Positions 22,856 through 34,890 of a DNA stretch of 64,000 bases are shown here, one piece after another. The translations under genes were made by a program, and so were the position numbers. The notes below the pieces were generated by a model, which did no database searches, had not been told where the DNA came from, and worked only from the letters and a program-made list of their open reading frames with translations. Position 1 is the stretch's first letter. The number at the start of each line of letters is the position of its first letter. The stretch is from Mus musculus (lineage: Eukaryota > Chordata > Mammalia > Rodentia > Muridae). Location: the NCBI RefSeq assembly GCF_000001635.26, contig NC_000071.6, positions 4,977,001-5,041,000 of the forward strand, read 5' to 3'.

Positions 22856-24018
22856 TCTTTGGATGCCTCAATTTGCACTCATAGCTACATTCTTGGTTCT
22901 TTCAATTTAGAGATTGGGGTTTATGGGTCCTTTAGATCCCACACCCTTACCATAGCTGTTAGTGGCAGGCAAAAATATTTTCACTATCAAAGTGTCTACT
23001 CCTGTCCATGTCATATCTCATTTAATGAAAGAAGAGACCATCAGCTCAAAAGATAATGAACTATGTTAACAGTATTTTCTGCAATTTTTATGGATACCAT
23101 CCTTTTCGCTTTGAGTATATATAGTTTTAAGACCACAGGAAAACTGAGTGGAAGATATATAGAGCCCCCATAAATATTATTTTTAAATTTATTGCAAAAA
23201 CTGAACTTACCCACTTCGAAAGATCAAACATTATCTTACATTCACTTCTACATGCTAAGAAGGTGGTTGTAATTTCCCTAAATACATTCATCATTTTGTA
23301 TCTAATTCAGCACTGTGGTATAACAGGAAGACCAGCATTATGAAATGGATAGTTCTTGATTATTTATCTCTAGAATGGAGTATCACTATAAAGAAGAAAA
23401 TTTGTAAATAATACATAGTCATAATTTTAGCTTCTTAATTACCTCAGAGTAGTACTCTATTCAAAAGAAAGTTTTTCAAAAGAATATCGAATGAAAACTT
23501 TGCAAACGTCATTAAAAGTATAGAAATTGTTACTTCTGAGCATATCAAAGTCCCAAGTGATAAATCAGTTGACCCAAATGCTAGACGTGCACAAGTTGAA
23601 ATGTGCACACATCACTAGTCTTCATGACCGGTGAGCACCCTTTCATTTGTCATGAGTGTGAAGAGACTCAAGACAGAGACCTAATATTCCTGCTCCAAAA
23701 GGGGTTCATCAACACCTTGCAGCTGTTTGCTTTCCACCTGGAAACATGAAACACTTTCATACGGAATTTTTCTTAGACTAAGTTGATAGTAATTTGTTCT
23801 ACTGAACTCTGTATCTGGATGTTAAATGTTATCTCTGATGAGATGTTAGCAGAACTGGGAGCTACAAATGGAAAAAATGAGGAAAACAGCAACTCACATC
23901 TAATTTTTAAAAAAGTGGAAAGAAAGAAACTATATTTAAATTTTTATGTACTTCCTAAATGCACTCTACATCATTTTTCAAAATATGCATTTCAAAGAAG
24001 AGCAAAGACAGCTAGCTG
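22856..24018. other. Intronic sequence, nothing recognised
   Basis: AT-rich unique-looking sequence; no exon is recognised. Confidence 0.4.
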
Positions 24019-24182
24019 ATCATCATGGCTCAAATCTATAATTTCATTACTCAAGAGAGTAGGCAAGATGTTTGCCATGAGTATGAGACAAGAATGGTCT
24101 ACACATTTTGAGCTTATATAATGAGGTCATGAAGTATCACAATAAATAAATAAATAAATAAATTAATTAATTAATTAATTAA
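24019..24182 (+). mobile_element. Old B1/B4-type SINE with (AATA)n(ATTA)n tail
   Basis: CTCAAATCTATAATTTCATT, GAGTATGAGACAAGAATGG and TCTACACATTTTGAG are diverged SINE sequence; a tetranucleotide tail follows at 24141-24182. Confidence 0.65.
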
Positions 24183-24519
24183 AAAGAGTGAAAATCAATT
24201 TAAGAAATTCCACTGGCCACTACATAAATCTAAGAGTTACTATGTACATAGTGTAAGGTGCATACCAATGCTTGCAATAAACAAAGTACCCTAATAAATG
24301 AATAAAAGTAGCAACAGTAATAGTGTGAAGCAGGAAGTGAAGGGAAGTAGCTGACAGGTTATACAGGAACTACAGGTGAAGGAGAGGAAGCCTCCAGCTG
24401 GGGATTCAGATAATGTCAGTACAGGACAGGGGCCATGGCTAATATTTAGAATGATGAATTGTGTTTAGACAAATATGTAGCTGTTAAGCATAAAGGCTGG
24501 ATAGCACAGGACGTGTCCC

Positions 24520-24876
24520 TGTGGTGGTGTGAATGAGAAATGCGCCTTCACCAATGGGTTCCTATGTTTAAATACTTGACTCCAGTTGGTGTCACTGTTT
24601 GGGACGGTTATAAAATCTTTAGGAGGTGGACCCTTGCTGGAAGAAGTATGCCGCTGGGGAAGGGCCTTTAGGGTTTATAAACTCACCCCCACCATCGTTT
24701 CCATCTCCCCATCCTGCCCCCTCTGATCATTTTGTGTGGGTGAAATATCATCTGCTAGCCAGGTATCCACTCCTTCCTGGATATTATGGACACTCCCTTC
24801 AGAACCATAAGGCAAAATAAACTCTTTCTTTTGGTCATCCCATTTTTATCATAGCAACAGGTAAGTAACTAATACA
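24520..24876 (+). mobile_element. Rodent LTR-like element, complete, perfect 5-bp TSD
   Basis: The 357-bp unit starts TGTGGTGGTGTGAATGAG and ends AAGTAACTAATACA (TG...CA). It is flanked by GTCCC on both sides (24515-24519, 24877-24881). AATAAA occurs in GGCAAAATAAACTCTTTC near the 3' end. These traits are those of a solo LTR with a 5-bp duplication, as in ERVL-type elements. No coding potential. Confidence 0.85.
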
Positions 24877-24881
24877 GTCCC

Positions 24882-25674
24882 TTGGCCAGTTTTGCCTGGT
24901 CACAGGAACTGACAATCATGAATGATAAAGTGTGCTAATCCTGATATTTGGCCTTTTCCTGGAGAAGATGACACACTGCATGTATACATGCAGTTATTAA
25001 AACATCTATAGAAAACCTTTGTTTAGATTACTTACTATGCTAAGGGAAAAAAAATCCTGGCACATTTATGCGTTATACTTAACACGTTTCTAGTACAACT
25101 GACCTTACAGACAGACTCTGGGAAGACTACAAATTGCCAAAGCATGCGCACAGTCTAGAAGATGCATGGCCACCACTGTCGGAAGACAAGAGCGATGGAG
25201 GATGAGTCACCTCCAAGGTCACGTCGCCTGTTAACTTGATAGAAATTATTCTCTAAGGGACATGCTCCAATGACTCAGGTAGATTATTTTATAAGATACA
25301 TTTTAATCAAACAGTCACCTACTTTTATCAAACTATCGAATAATGTGACTTGAGAGATCAAGTGAGGGTAAGTTTGAGGAAGATCGGTTTCCTTGCAGAG
25401 GCTTGGGCAGGAGAAGATGGAAGGTCCCTTTTCTTCAGGAAAAGATTAATAGCCAAGACAGAATCACTCTGAAGGGTAAACTCTTCGGGAGAAGAAGGGA
25501 AGGGAAGTAACAAAATCAAGGTAGGAAACACATTATTAATCAAGTATTGCAAGAGATAATAAGTATGGGGCTGGAGCAGGCTGATTGGCAATCTTTATTA
25601 CCTCCTGTATATAATACTGCGCACAGAAGAACATTAAAGAAAAGTGACAATTTTTAAATATCAAGTTTTAATAT
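24882..25674. other. Intronic sequence, nothing recognised
   Basis: No exon or named repeat is recognised. Confidence 0.4.
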
Positions 25675-25882
25675 TTGTTTAATCTTATGTGTATGAATAT
25701 TTTACCTACATGTATGTACACTACTTGCATGTCTCGTGCAAGTGGAGGTCAGGAGAGGGCTTCCTGGAATTGGAGTCAGTGGTTGTGAGCCATCATGTGG
25801 ATGATAAGAACAGAACCCTGGTCCTCTGAAAGAGCTGAAAGGGCGTCAAACTGCTGAGCCATCCCTCCAGCCTCAGAAATAA
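25675..25882 (-). mobile_element. B3 SINE, near full length
   Basis: TTAATCTTATGTGTATGAAT, TGCAAGTGGAGGTCAGGAG, GGAATTGGAGTCAGTGGTTG and GCTGAGCCATCCCTCCAGCC cover an antisense B3 from tail to head. Confidence 0.92.
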
Positions 25883-27541
25883 CAATCTGTATAACTTAGT
25901 CTGACAAGTGCTATACATATCTGCATATTCTACTAGAAACAAGACACTAGATCCAACCCAGCGGTTGGAGTTGAAGGGGAGCCATCTCAGAAGATGCCTG
26001 TATAAGAAAAAAAGTTCTTAGGAACAAAGATTTGTGTTCTTAGGAACAGTGATTTGTTTCCCTTACCAGTGGAAATATATTTACAAATGAAGGAAAAAAG
26101 GCCCTGAGAGGTAGAATTTGAGTTATACTATAGTTCCTGTACATCCCAAGATTTTACAAAGTGTCACCCCCCCTCAGATATGTGTGCTATGGCAGAATCT
26201 GAGCAGGTTTTCAGTCTGGCACGTCCGTGAGCTCGCCAGTGCAAATGGGAGAAAGGATGGCGAGTAATGGAGTGCCCTATGGTCTGAAAGCAATAAGGTG
26301 ACAATTCACACTTCCACATTCATCACAGGTGACGCCATTGTGAGGCTACAATGAGCCTTGGCTCAATGGAAATAAAAGCAGGCGTTTGAATCGATGGCTG
26401 ACAGAAGATAGCTCCCTAAAATGTTGTCTACCAGCCTGACAGGATTTAATGAAAATTGAGATAGCCAGTGTAGCAATTTTAAACAATGGTCCCATTATTT
26501 TGACACATGCCTTTCCTAAAATTGCAGACCATGTCCCCTCTGGACTTTGGGAGAGATATATGACTGCTTGGCCCAAGAGAGAGATGGTGACTATGTGACT
26601 TCCAGGGTTGAGTTTAAAAAGACTGAGTATCTTCTGCTTCTTTGGGATACCTGCTGTTAGAGACCAACCATTGTGTTGTTAGGACGTCTAAGTCAGTCAA
26701 GTGGGAGGGTCCCCTTGGAGGCAGCCAGGACTCTACAGAAGGAAACCGAGTATTTGGCCAGTCTACTTGTTGCAACCAGCACTAGCCACAGTTTCTCATC
26801 AAACTCTAGAACGTCGCAGGAAAGCCCTAATTGAGTTAGTTGAATTAGGAAAGACTAATCTGTAAAATTTTTGGTATTGATTAAAAGCACAGTTTTGGGT
26901 TGGTTGCAGGATGAGACACAATTGGAATAGAAAAGTAGCTATATACCAACATACATCCATGTATTGACAAAATGGTAACATACTTATGATTGTACATTAA
27001 TATGTTTACTATGTATTATTTTCTATGTAATATAAAATGGAAACATTCATTTAAACAAAAAAATCCATATCAATTATTAATTAATAAAACAATTGATTAC
27101 TTAATTGATAATAAAATAACAATATTAATTAACAAGCTATTAACTTAGAAACAGGTAATAAAATCATTCTGTTTCTATAACAAAGTCTCAAATCAACCAA
27201 GGATCTCAACAGGTGGTCAGCATTCATCTCCTCTCCTGGTCACTTCATAGGTAACAATTATTGTCTCTTTCTGTTTCTGTGCTGAGAGAGTACTATATAC
27301 CCTGTCAGTATCTCCCTCATTCACACGGCTCGCTGGAAGCACTCCTCCCTTTCATTTATAAGAAACTGAGCTCATACTTCTGAATTTCTTCATTATCCTC
27401 TACAGTATTATTTAAGTCTCTCCCCGTCTTTTTAAAGGCACCATGTACTTTCCCCATTCTCTCTGGCTTTTTGCAATACTTCAATCTATGCCTACCTCAA
27501 TCTTCAGCATCATTTACAAATACTCTAAACTACATCATTTA
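25883..27541. other. Intronic sequence with AT-rich block
   Basis: Positions 27058-27140 are rich in TTAATTAA-like palindromes (AATTATTAATTAATAAAAC, CAATATTAATTAACAAGC). No exon is recognised. Confidence 0.45.
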
Positions 27542-27556
27542 AAAATATTTATGATG

Positions 27557-28132
27557 GCACTCCAGCCAGTGAAGCAGATTAGTCCCTTGATCAGTCATCG
27601 TCAGGGAAGCTTCCTCCTATGGCAGACCGAAACAAGTACAGAGACCCATTGCCAGACATGCACAGAGTGAGAGAGCTTGGGGCACTCAGCCCTTAACAGG
27701 ATGTCTCCAAGGAATGCCTCCATGAAAGGGCTCATGGAACCCAATGGGAGAGGAGGCAAGAAAAGTGTAAAAAGCCAGAGGGTGGAGGACACCATGCATA
27801 ACCCTTAAAATCAGCAAAATCTCTGTACGTAAGAACTTTCAGAGACCCAGGCAGCATGCACAGGGTATGCACAGGCCTGCACCAGATGGGGTCCTAGAGC
27901 TGAAAGGAGAAGTGGTAGAGGCTCCCATCCATGACCCAGGAGCAATTTCCAACTAAACCACATGCAAACAAAAATTTAGTTTCCTCCAAGGGAGTCTCAC
28001 TGGGGAAATCAACTACACTTAAGGGCAGCTGCATGCCCAGCTGGAGACGGCCAGCAGAAAACCCACTCAGTGGCATCTTTGAAGGTTCCTTATCTCATGT
28101 CATGTCATGACTTTTCTCCTTTTTTATTTTTA

Positions 28133-28183
<51 letters not shown>

Positions 28184-28481
28184 TTCTCCATTTAGTGTTT
28201 TTGTAGTATTCCTGAGTGTGCAAACAAATGGGTCTCTTTCTTGTGCTTTCTCTTAGGCTCTTTTCCTTTTGGTTGCTTGTGTTGTGCTATTCTAATGTAT
28301 TAGTCTTTATTTATCTTTTTATTTTAATTATTCTTAGAATCCTGATTGTTTTCCAGTGAGAGATAGAAAGGAGGTCGATCAGGATGGGAGGGGAACTGTG
28401 TTGGAACTGGGAGGAAGAGAGGGAGAGGAAACCATAACTAGGATATATTTTATGAGAAAAGATGCATTTTTAATAAAAGGG
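27557..28481 (+). mobile_element. 925-bp rodent L1 3' end, 5' truncated, perfect 15-bp TSD
   Basis: The sequence follows an Lx-type L1 3' UTR: CTGCACCAGATGGGGTCCTA, GAGCTGAAAGGAGAAGTGG, AGGGAGTCTCACTGGGGAAA, an internal CA repeat (28135-28181), GAGAGATAGAAAGGAGGTCG, AGGATATATTTTATGAGAAA and a terminal AATAAAAGGG. AAAATATTTATGATG is repeated exactly at 27542-27556 and 28482-28496. No ORF remains. Confidence 0.95.
28135..28181. repeat. (CA)n inside the L1 3' UTR
   Basis: About 23 CA units sit where this L1 family has a CA tract. Confidence 0.95.
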
Positions 28482-28496
28482 AAAATATTTATGATG

Positions 28497-29655
28497 TAAA
28501 AACATGTAAGCATTGACTTTAAAGCTCTCAGGGTAACACCAGCCCTTTCTTCTGGACCCATCTCTCAGATGGGTATGGCTATGCTCACTGTCTTCCAGTA
28601 TTTCGTGGCACGCTCACATAATGTAACTGTAACCTGGCTTTACTAATCTAGCCTCCTAGAAGTATTTGCTCAGAAGTTCCAAACATGGCCTCTTCTCAAC
28701 AGCCTCCTTAACCTCATTGGATTACACAAGGCAGAGAACAAATGCTTCAGGCTCTAGTTCTCTAGCTCACTCAAAATCAGTGAGCTCAGGCTCTCTGTAC
28801 TCTGGGCATTCTTCTGTCTCCTCTGAGCCAACATCTGCTTTTCCAAATAGAAACATTTCTCACTTTCTTCAACCCATGCCAGCTGTCATGGTGAGCTGAC
28901 TCAGAGCCCCTATCTCCGACTGTCACATAATCCCAGCTTAAGACATTCACCCAGGTGCTGTGCAAATTCTCTTTGTTGATTCACCTTAGTATTGATATGT
29001 ACTATTAATATGATAACCTATATATCAAATATATTATATACCGTGTAGTTCACACAAAGCAAACACTTCCCAACTGAGAACATGCTTCATAAAAAGAAGC
29101 CCAAAGCAGTGAGCGTGTCACCACTCTCTTTGATTATGAAGACTGCCCTTAGTTTAACAGATTGGGTCTTGAGAAATTTCATTATAGTACTGTTGTTGTG
29201 AGCTACACTTTCTGCCTGAAATGCTTGCATCCCTAGTATCTTTATACTTCTGCCTACTAGTACCAACCTCCAGTCCATAAGTACCACCTCCATAGATAAA
29301 TCTGAACATGGTAAGGAAGCCAGTGTCTCCCATAGCAACAGCTGAAGTATAGCATCTCCTTATTTTCTTATTTATTGTCTTCCCTTGTGGGAAGAAGATT
29401 TTACTCATCAACAGTTGTGAAGAGTCCTGTGCACACACACACTGTGTCCACTCTGCTGTCCCTACTCCAGAGCTAAGACATCATCTCCTGAGTTTCTCCA
29501 CATGCCCCACCCTAGAAATATCTTCTTTAAGCATCCACTTGCCTGAGGCCTAATCTTGCAATACCATACATTTTTAGAATTAAATTTTTGGTCAACAAGA
29601 GATGAATGCACTTAATTGCAAGCCTGATGATCATTTATGGCAGAAAGAGGTGACA
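28497..29655. other. Intronic sequence, nothing recognised
   Basis: No exon or named repeat is recognised. Confidence 0.4.
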
Positions 29656-29752
29656 CCACAAAGTAGCCTTCTGACCTCCACATGTATACCGTAGGATGCA
29701 TGTGCCTGAACACACACAAATAAATAAAATTCAATAAAAATGTAACAATTAC
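29656..29752 (+). mobile_element. B3-type SINE 3' fragment
   Basis: TTCTGACCTCCACATGTATA, GGATGCATGTGCCTGAACAC and CAAATAAATAAAATTC form a B3 tail. Confidence 0.75.
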
Positions 29753-32435
29753 ATGAAAGAACTCAAGCCATTTAGTTCATCCCCATTTTTGCAGATTTAG
29801 AAAGCACCACTCAAATAAAGAAAGCAGCTAACTCAAGGAAGCCTCTTTCAACACTTTAATTAATATAAGATTCAGTATGATTGATGAGTCTTCCATCTGC
29901 CAATCCCAGCAAGCACCAGGAACTACATTCCTAGAGGTTCTTATGCTTCACTGTCCTGAGAGCCATGGTCATATTTTCCACAGACTTCACCATGCACAGG
30001 ATTCTCTTATACCACACTGTACTTAGGACTAGAAGGAAAGAGCTGAAACAGCCCAATGGAATGAGCTCAGTTAAACAGAATCACGGCAATGCTGGTACAA
30101 ATCTCCGTCACCAACATTCCTCCATGACTCCATAGCTGCTACGGCCACTGGCTGAAAACACACTATCAGCTTTCCTGCACATTCCATATGGCTTCCCTAG
30201 CCCATTATGTAGTCAGAGCATTAGCTCTCCATCCTCACAACCATGGAAACAGCCACAAGTCCAAAAGGACTGTTTCTCTACAGTCCATTCAAATAGAAAC
30301 AAGGGCGCTTAAGGAAGCATCTTGAAGCTTTAAAGCTAAATGAGATTTTCTTTTAAAACTATCTTACACACAGACACACACACATACACATATACACACA
30401 GACACACACACATTTAAATCCTGACTGACACATACGCCGATGAAGGTGAATATTTTAACCAATGTCACATAATATAAAATAGGTTAACAACTAGCAGATG
30501 AAATTCCACGGTGGGCTAGGAGACCTAGCAGGCAGAGATATGTGAGACAGTCAGGTTTATGGACGTTCAAAGACTCTGGGAGAAAAAGAACAGAACCATG
30601 TAAACCAGAACCATGTGCCCCGCCCCGCCCCGCTCCCCCTCGTCACCACTACTGTACTCTGGCCATGAGCCACAGAAACCCAGAAGCATCTGCCGAGGAT
30701 TCTGACAGCTGTGCACGTACCCTTTACCATTTGCTCAGCTGCTTTGAAGTGAGAGACAGATATTCCGAGGGTTCTACCATGGGGGCTTCTTATCTTCAAG
30801 CCAGAATAATGTGTTCAGAATACAAATCCTTCTTATTAGTTGTGAATTTTGTCACTCACCTAAATGAACCTATCTGCTGCTCATGTTTTACAGCTAATGG
30901 AGGTGAACAGAACACATAGGGTTATCTCTCAGGACAGGCAATGCGAAGGACTGAAAACAAAGTGTTCCTCCCCGATGCCAGCAGAGCTGCTCATTAAGGA
31001 CTTGGTAAATATGCACGTGCAACTCCACATGCTTTGAATAGGTCCTGTACAAATCCTACCACCATTCTTCGTGTCTCGCATATGAACATCATGAATTCAA
31101 GAAAAATGATTTAATGGGAAATTGCAGGTAGAAGGGATGTCGGTTTGCTGTACATGCCAACATGGCTGTGGTGCGCTGAAAATGAATTAATTGGATTTGT
31201 TAAAAATGTGACCTGCTCTCTCCCACAAAAGAGGGAGGATACACAAAGGAAGGAAGACAGAAAGACTTTCACAGACTGATCTTTGCTGCCTTGTACATTT
31301 TTAATAAAGACTCAGTATGTGGGAAGTAATTATAATGACTATCTTCAGTTACAAGATATTAATTTTGTGCTCCAAGGTTATTAACCACCTTTAAACATAC
31401 GGTTAACAGGCAAGTGAATGGGCTTAATCCTGATATTAAGACACAAAACAAACCAAATAATCCGATATTTCACGACTTTCAAAGTTGATTGTCTCCTTGA
31501 CAAGGCTTTACCAGAGGCCAGATATACAACTGCCATTTTAGAAAAGAGGTGCTGGCAGTCTCTAGCAGATGCCTGTTGAAGGAGACTTAATCCCCATTTA
31601 ATAGCCATTCCTATTTAGGCCAGATATAAAAGGTCACTGAGGAAAGAGGTTTATCCCCCATTGATTCCACCTTATTGAGTTTGTCCAGTGTCCTTATCCA
31701 ATGATCAACAAATCCTAAAAGGGGACTTCTTAACATACTGTATAGCTACATTTGCAAATGTCAACAATCCAGATGAGAATATAAAATATTTAAGATTAAT
31801 GACATTTGATGTCCAAAATTCCAAGACTATTTCTTTTGATTTTTTTTTTCCTAATTCTTCAGGGCAAAAAATACTGTCAATTAATTCTAAATCAGTCATC
31901 TTCCAGAAAAGATAATCTTCTGCTTCTAACTATCACAGGACATTTTATCTTAAAGAGCGTTTTGTATATCAAGTGTCTGTGCGAAATGAAACAATGCCGT
32001 CCCTGCAGTCATGGTGGTTATCTGCATTCACAGATCTCTGTGCTCTAGGAAGAGAAAATCCTGGTCAGGTACATCAATGATCCCATGGGAAATTTGTAGT
32101 GATTTAGTTCTCTGGCTTATTAAAAGACTCACTATGGTTCAAAGGCCTCTGAATAAAATTTGAAAAACATTGCCATAAAATTAAGAAATGGGAGCTAAAT
32201 CTCCATAGAGAAATACAAAAAATGCCCTGTGATATAAATTACCTGTATTATACAAACATTTCTAGTAAGAAATGCTGATGGGAAGCTCACTTTCTTAGTT
32301 CTATTGCTACATCATGTGACTCCTACTCATATAATTATTTGGGTTTACTTTGAACTCATTCTGAAATAATATACATGAAAAAAACTAATCTTTTTTTGAA
32401 AAGTTTTCTCATCTATTAATTTATTTTATTTATTT
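29753..32435. other. Intronic sequence with CA-rich stretch
   Basis: A CA-rich block is at 30364-30413 and short GC-rich CCCCGCC repeats at 30618-30636. Unique-looking elsewhere, including AT-rich 31170-31400. No exon is recognised. Confidence 0.45.
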
Positions 32436-32556
32436 ATTTTTTGAGATAAAAAACTTGAATTTGCTATACTGTGAAAGTTGGCCTTGAAATCCTGATCCTT
32501 CTGTTTCTGCCTTCTGCTTCTGCCTAAGGTTAAAGGTCACACACCTTTAACCTTAC
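32436..32556 (-). mobile_element. Old B1 SINE
   Basis: TTGGCCTTGAAATCCTGATC, CTTCTGTTTCTGCCTTCTGC and AGGTTAAAGGTCACACACC are antisense B1-like, preceded by a TTTA-rich tail. Confidence 0.7.
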
Positions 32557-32842
32557 TTATTATTTTACATACAAGAAAGTAATTCTTTTAGCATAAATCA
32601 AATTTAAAAACTTTAAAATACTATATAATTCTTGTTTCATAGGGTTCAGCATTAAAGGCTAATTAGAAATTTAAGAAATTAGTCTCTGACTGTAACTGAG
32701 TAATATAGTGATTATACTTGGGTATTAAGCAAATCTGAAGGCTAAAAATTTAGATATAATTTAGCATGATATAGACAATACATAGATGATACCTCATTAA
32801 AATCTCTTCAATTGTTTTCAAATACTTACAGAATATGTAGAA

Positions 32843-32950
32843 GGGCTCATGGAGAAATAGCTCAATGGTTAAAGCAGTTGCTGCATGAGCAACTGAAGGT
32901 GGTGAAAATATCAGTGAGGGTTCCTTATACCCTTGCCTCAGCTTCACATG
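32843..32950 (+). mobile_element. tRNA-derived SINE head (B3/B4 type), diverged
   Basis: GGGCTCATGGAGAAATAGCT, CAATGGTTAAAGCAGTTGC and TGCATGAGCAACTGAAGG resemble the SINE head with A box. Confidence 0.65.
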
Positions 32951-32995
32951 TTAACTCTTTACCCAGAACATTTGCCACAACTACATTGTTACATG

Positions 32996-33042
32996 GTACA
33001 TTGGTACACGGACACAACACATTGGTACACGGACATTGGCTA
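32996..33042. repeat. Short direct repeat
   Basis: ACATTGGTACACGGACA occurs twice (about 32998 and 33019), with a third partial copy before. Confidence 0.85.
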
Positions 33043-33194
33043 AATTCCACATTTCATGGGGACCTCACTAATTTTTCTCCATTAGGTTTCAATGCTCCAA
33101 GGGTCCACCCATGAGGCCACATGACTCTGAGTTGCCACATCCTCCTGGCTTCCCCTCTGGATTGCAGTAGTCTTTCAGATGTCCTTGCTTTTGA

Positions 33195-33480
33195 TGACAC
33201 CAGCAAGTTTTGAATAGTATGAGTCAGTGGTCCTGTAAAATATCTTGCATTTTGGATCCATGTAGTACGTATGTCATAGTTAGGATAGACTTATAGTTGG
33301 AGGAAGAAGATGACCGAAGTGAGGCACATTTTCCTCAGATTACCTCTGGAGAACATGCCACCATATGACTTCTCAGAGAGGAGAGCCATCTTAAGGACCT
33401 GGTTGAGGCAAGTTTTGCCTAGTTGTCTCCTCTGGAAGGTCACCATGCCCTCCTCACCTGCCATTTTCCATATTCAATGC
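33195..33480 (+). mobile_element. Possible ancient mammalian interspersed repeat
   Basis: GAATAGTATGAGTCAGTGG, CCTGTAAAATATCTTGCATT and AAGAAGATGACCGAAGTGAG resemble an old repeat also known from human DNA, but I cannot name it. Confidence 0.3.
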
Positions 33481-33826
33481 TACTGAAGACAGAAATCCAA
33501 GCCCACAGAACTCATGTGGAGGGTGGTATGTAGGTGACTCACATCTTCTTGAAAGATGGAGTTACTACTCCTGCATGTTCACGGACAGCCCATCATTCTA
33601 TGAGATGTCCGAGTCTCACTCATTCTTACTATTTTACCATTTTATTCTTCACACATGAGAATTTTAAAAGGACACTAGTCAATGAATTCCCTGCTTCATA
33701 AAGCCAAAAAAAAGCTAGAAATCAATGTGAAAATGGACAAACATATTTTAAAATATTTCCAGCAGTTCATTAAGTCACCAAGTAACTAATTAGAAACAAG
33801 TTTTTCTGAGAAGCACTTTGTGCAGA

Positions 33827-33835
33827 ACTTACCAG
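33827..33835 (-). promoter_or_regulatory. Cdk14: 5' splice site of the 94-bp Cdk14 exon
   Basis: The minus strand reads CTG|GTAAGT, a consensus donor between codons (phase 0). Confidence 0.9.
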
Positions 33836-33926
33836 AAATATCCGTTCAAGTTGATCCTGAATGTCTTTCATTCCTGGAAACGCAGCAACTCCTTGGATCA
33901 TCTCAACGAAGATACAGCCAACTCCC
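33833..33926 (-). CDS. Cdk14: Cdk14 internal exon: kinase subdomain IX and following helix
   Basis: This 94-bp exon continues the CDK14 kinase domain. On the minus strand a pyrimidine-rich acceptor (TTCTTCTCTGTTCAG) precedes a single G that completes the split Trp codon from the upstream exon. Then come 31 codons, beginning GVGCIFVEMIQGVAAFPG (helix F region after the DMW of subdomain IX) and ending MKDIQDQLERIFL, followed by a strong GTAAGT donor in phase 0. The family sequence then continues VLGTPNEDTWPGV, which would be the next exon; I did not find it at lower coordinates, so it probably lies beyond position 1. Loss of this exon alone would shift the frame (94 is not divisible by 3). It is 25.5 kb from the upstream exon. 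No stop or frameshift is seen, so this is the live gene rather than a processed copy; the intact introns agree. Confidence 0.97.
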
Positions 33927-33960
33927 CTGAACAGAGAAGAATCATTATCAAAGCTGCTAT
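33927..33960 (-). promoter_or_regulatory. Cdk14: 3' splice site of the 94-bp Cdk14 exon
   Basis: The minus strand reads TTCTTCTCTGTTCAG|GGGAGT. TGATAAT, about 20 nt upstream of the AG, is a possible branch sequence. Confidence 0.85.
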
Positions 33961-34619
33961 AATTCTGCTTAGAAAACCAAATCAGAGATTAGGATGTCCT
34001 GGCCCCAGGGAAGAGGCAATGAATAAATAACTCTTGATGATCAATCAAAGCTGTGAGATACACCTAGACCCACACTCTGTGCCTGACTGTTTCTGTTGAC
34101 CTGGGAGGACCCTAAACAAGCTCAGCCACACTGGTCCTGAAAACAATGGAAACGAATGAAGCAGCAGCAGGTCTCAGGAGTTTCCTCGTGTTGCAGGTGA
34201 GAAGGTCCTTGGCTGGGCACAGGGAAGCCTCTGGGGTGGGGTTCTGTCCCAACACCCTTCCCAGGTACGTTTCACAGACTCGCAATAGCTGCACTCTCAG
34301 CGGCCAGTGGTTCTGAATGTGCTCTAAACCAGCATCCTCTGGGAAACTTTAAAAACCACAAACCCCGAAGATTCTGTGCAGACATGAGCTGCTGAGATGG
34401 TCAAGGGCAGCTATGCCCAGGGTTGCTGAGTTAGACTCATCCCACGCCAAACAGAAATGCTCACCTTCTCATGTGCTTGCTCTTGCTCTAAATCCAACCC
34501 AACCTCTAATCCTGGAGAGGACATGATAGTCTTCTCCTCATGAGCTTGGTAGAATGCCCTTTCTCAATGCAGCTATCATCCAATGAACTCAAACTTGCCA
34601 CCTCCCTGAACTGCCATGC

Positions 34620-34890
34620 TCACAGTCCCTATCCACCATACAGGCAAACAGCTGATCAATCACAGTCTCTATCCACAGTACAGGCAAACAGCTGGTCAAT
34701 CACAGTCTCTATCCACAGTACAGGCAAACAGCTGGTCAATCACAGTCTCTATCCATGGTACAGGCAAACAGCTGGTCAATCACAGGCTCTATCCATGGTA
34801 CAGGCAAACAGCTGGTCAATCACATGGTACAGGCAAACTGCTAGTCAATCACAGTCTCTATCCATGGTACAGGCAAACTTCTAGTTAAAT
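34620..34890. repeat. 40-bp minisatellite
   Basis: It has seven copies of CACAGTCTCTATCCACAGTA + CAGGCAAACAGCTGGTCAAT: five full units on exact 40-bp spacing from 34621, a shortened copy of about 29 bp (34821-34849), and a last unit to 34890. Later units carry ATCCATGGTA. The overlapping ORFs (34540-34884, 34616-34888) simply cycle through its three frames. Confidence 0.97.

Noticed and set aside
30618..30640. GC-rich CCCCGCC run as a CpG island or promoter
   Set aside because: Only about 20 bp long and isolated in AT-rich intron.
33560..33832. Further exon just downstream of the 94-bp exon
   Set aside because: No continuation of the kinase sequence (VLGTPNEDTW) on the minus strand; a strong GTAAGT donor ends the exon.
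34540..34888. Repetitive-protein ORFs
   Set aside because: A 40-bp minisatellite unit is not a multiple of three, so the frames merely cycle; no gene context.
34620..34890. CRISPR-like array
   Set aside because: Tandem repeats without unique spacers, in mammalian DNA; the same applies to 10643-11060 and 11211-11357.
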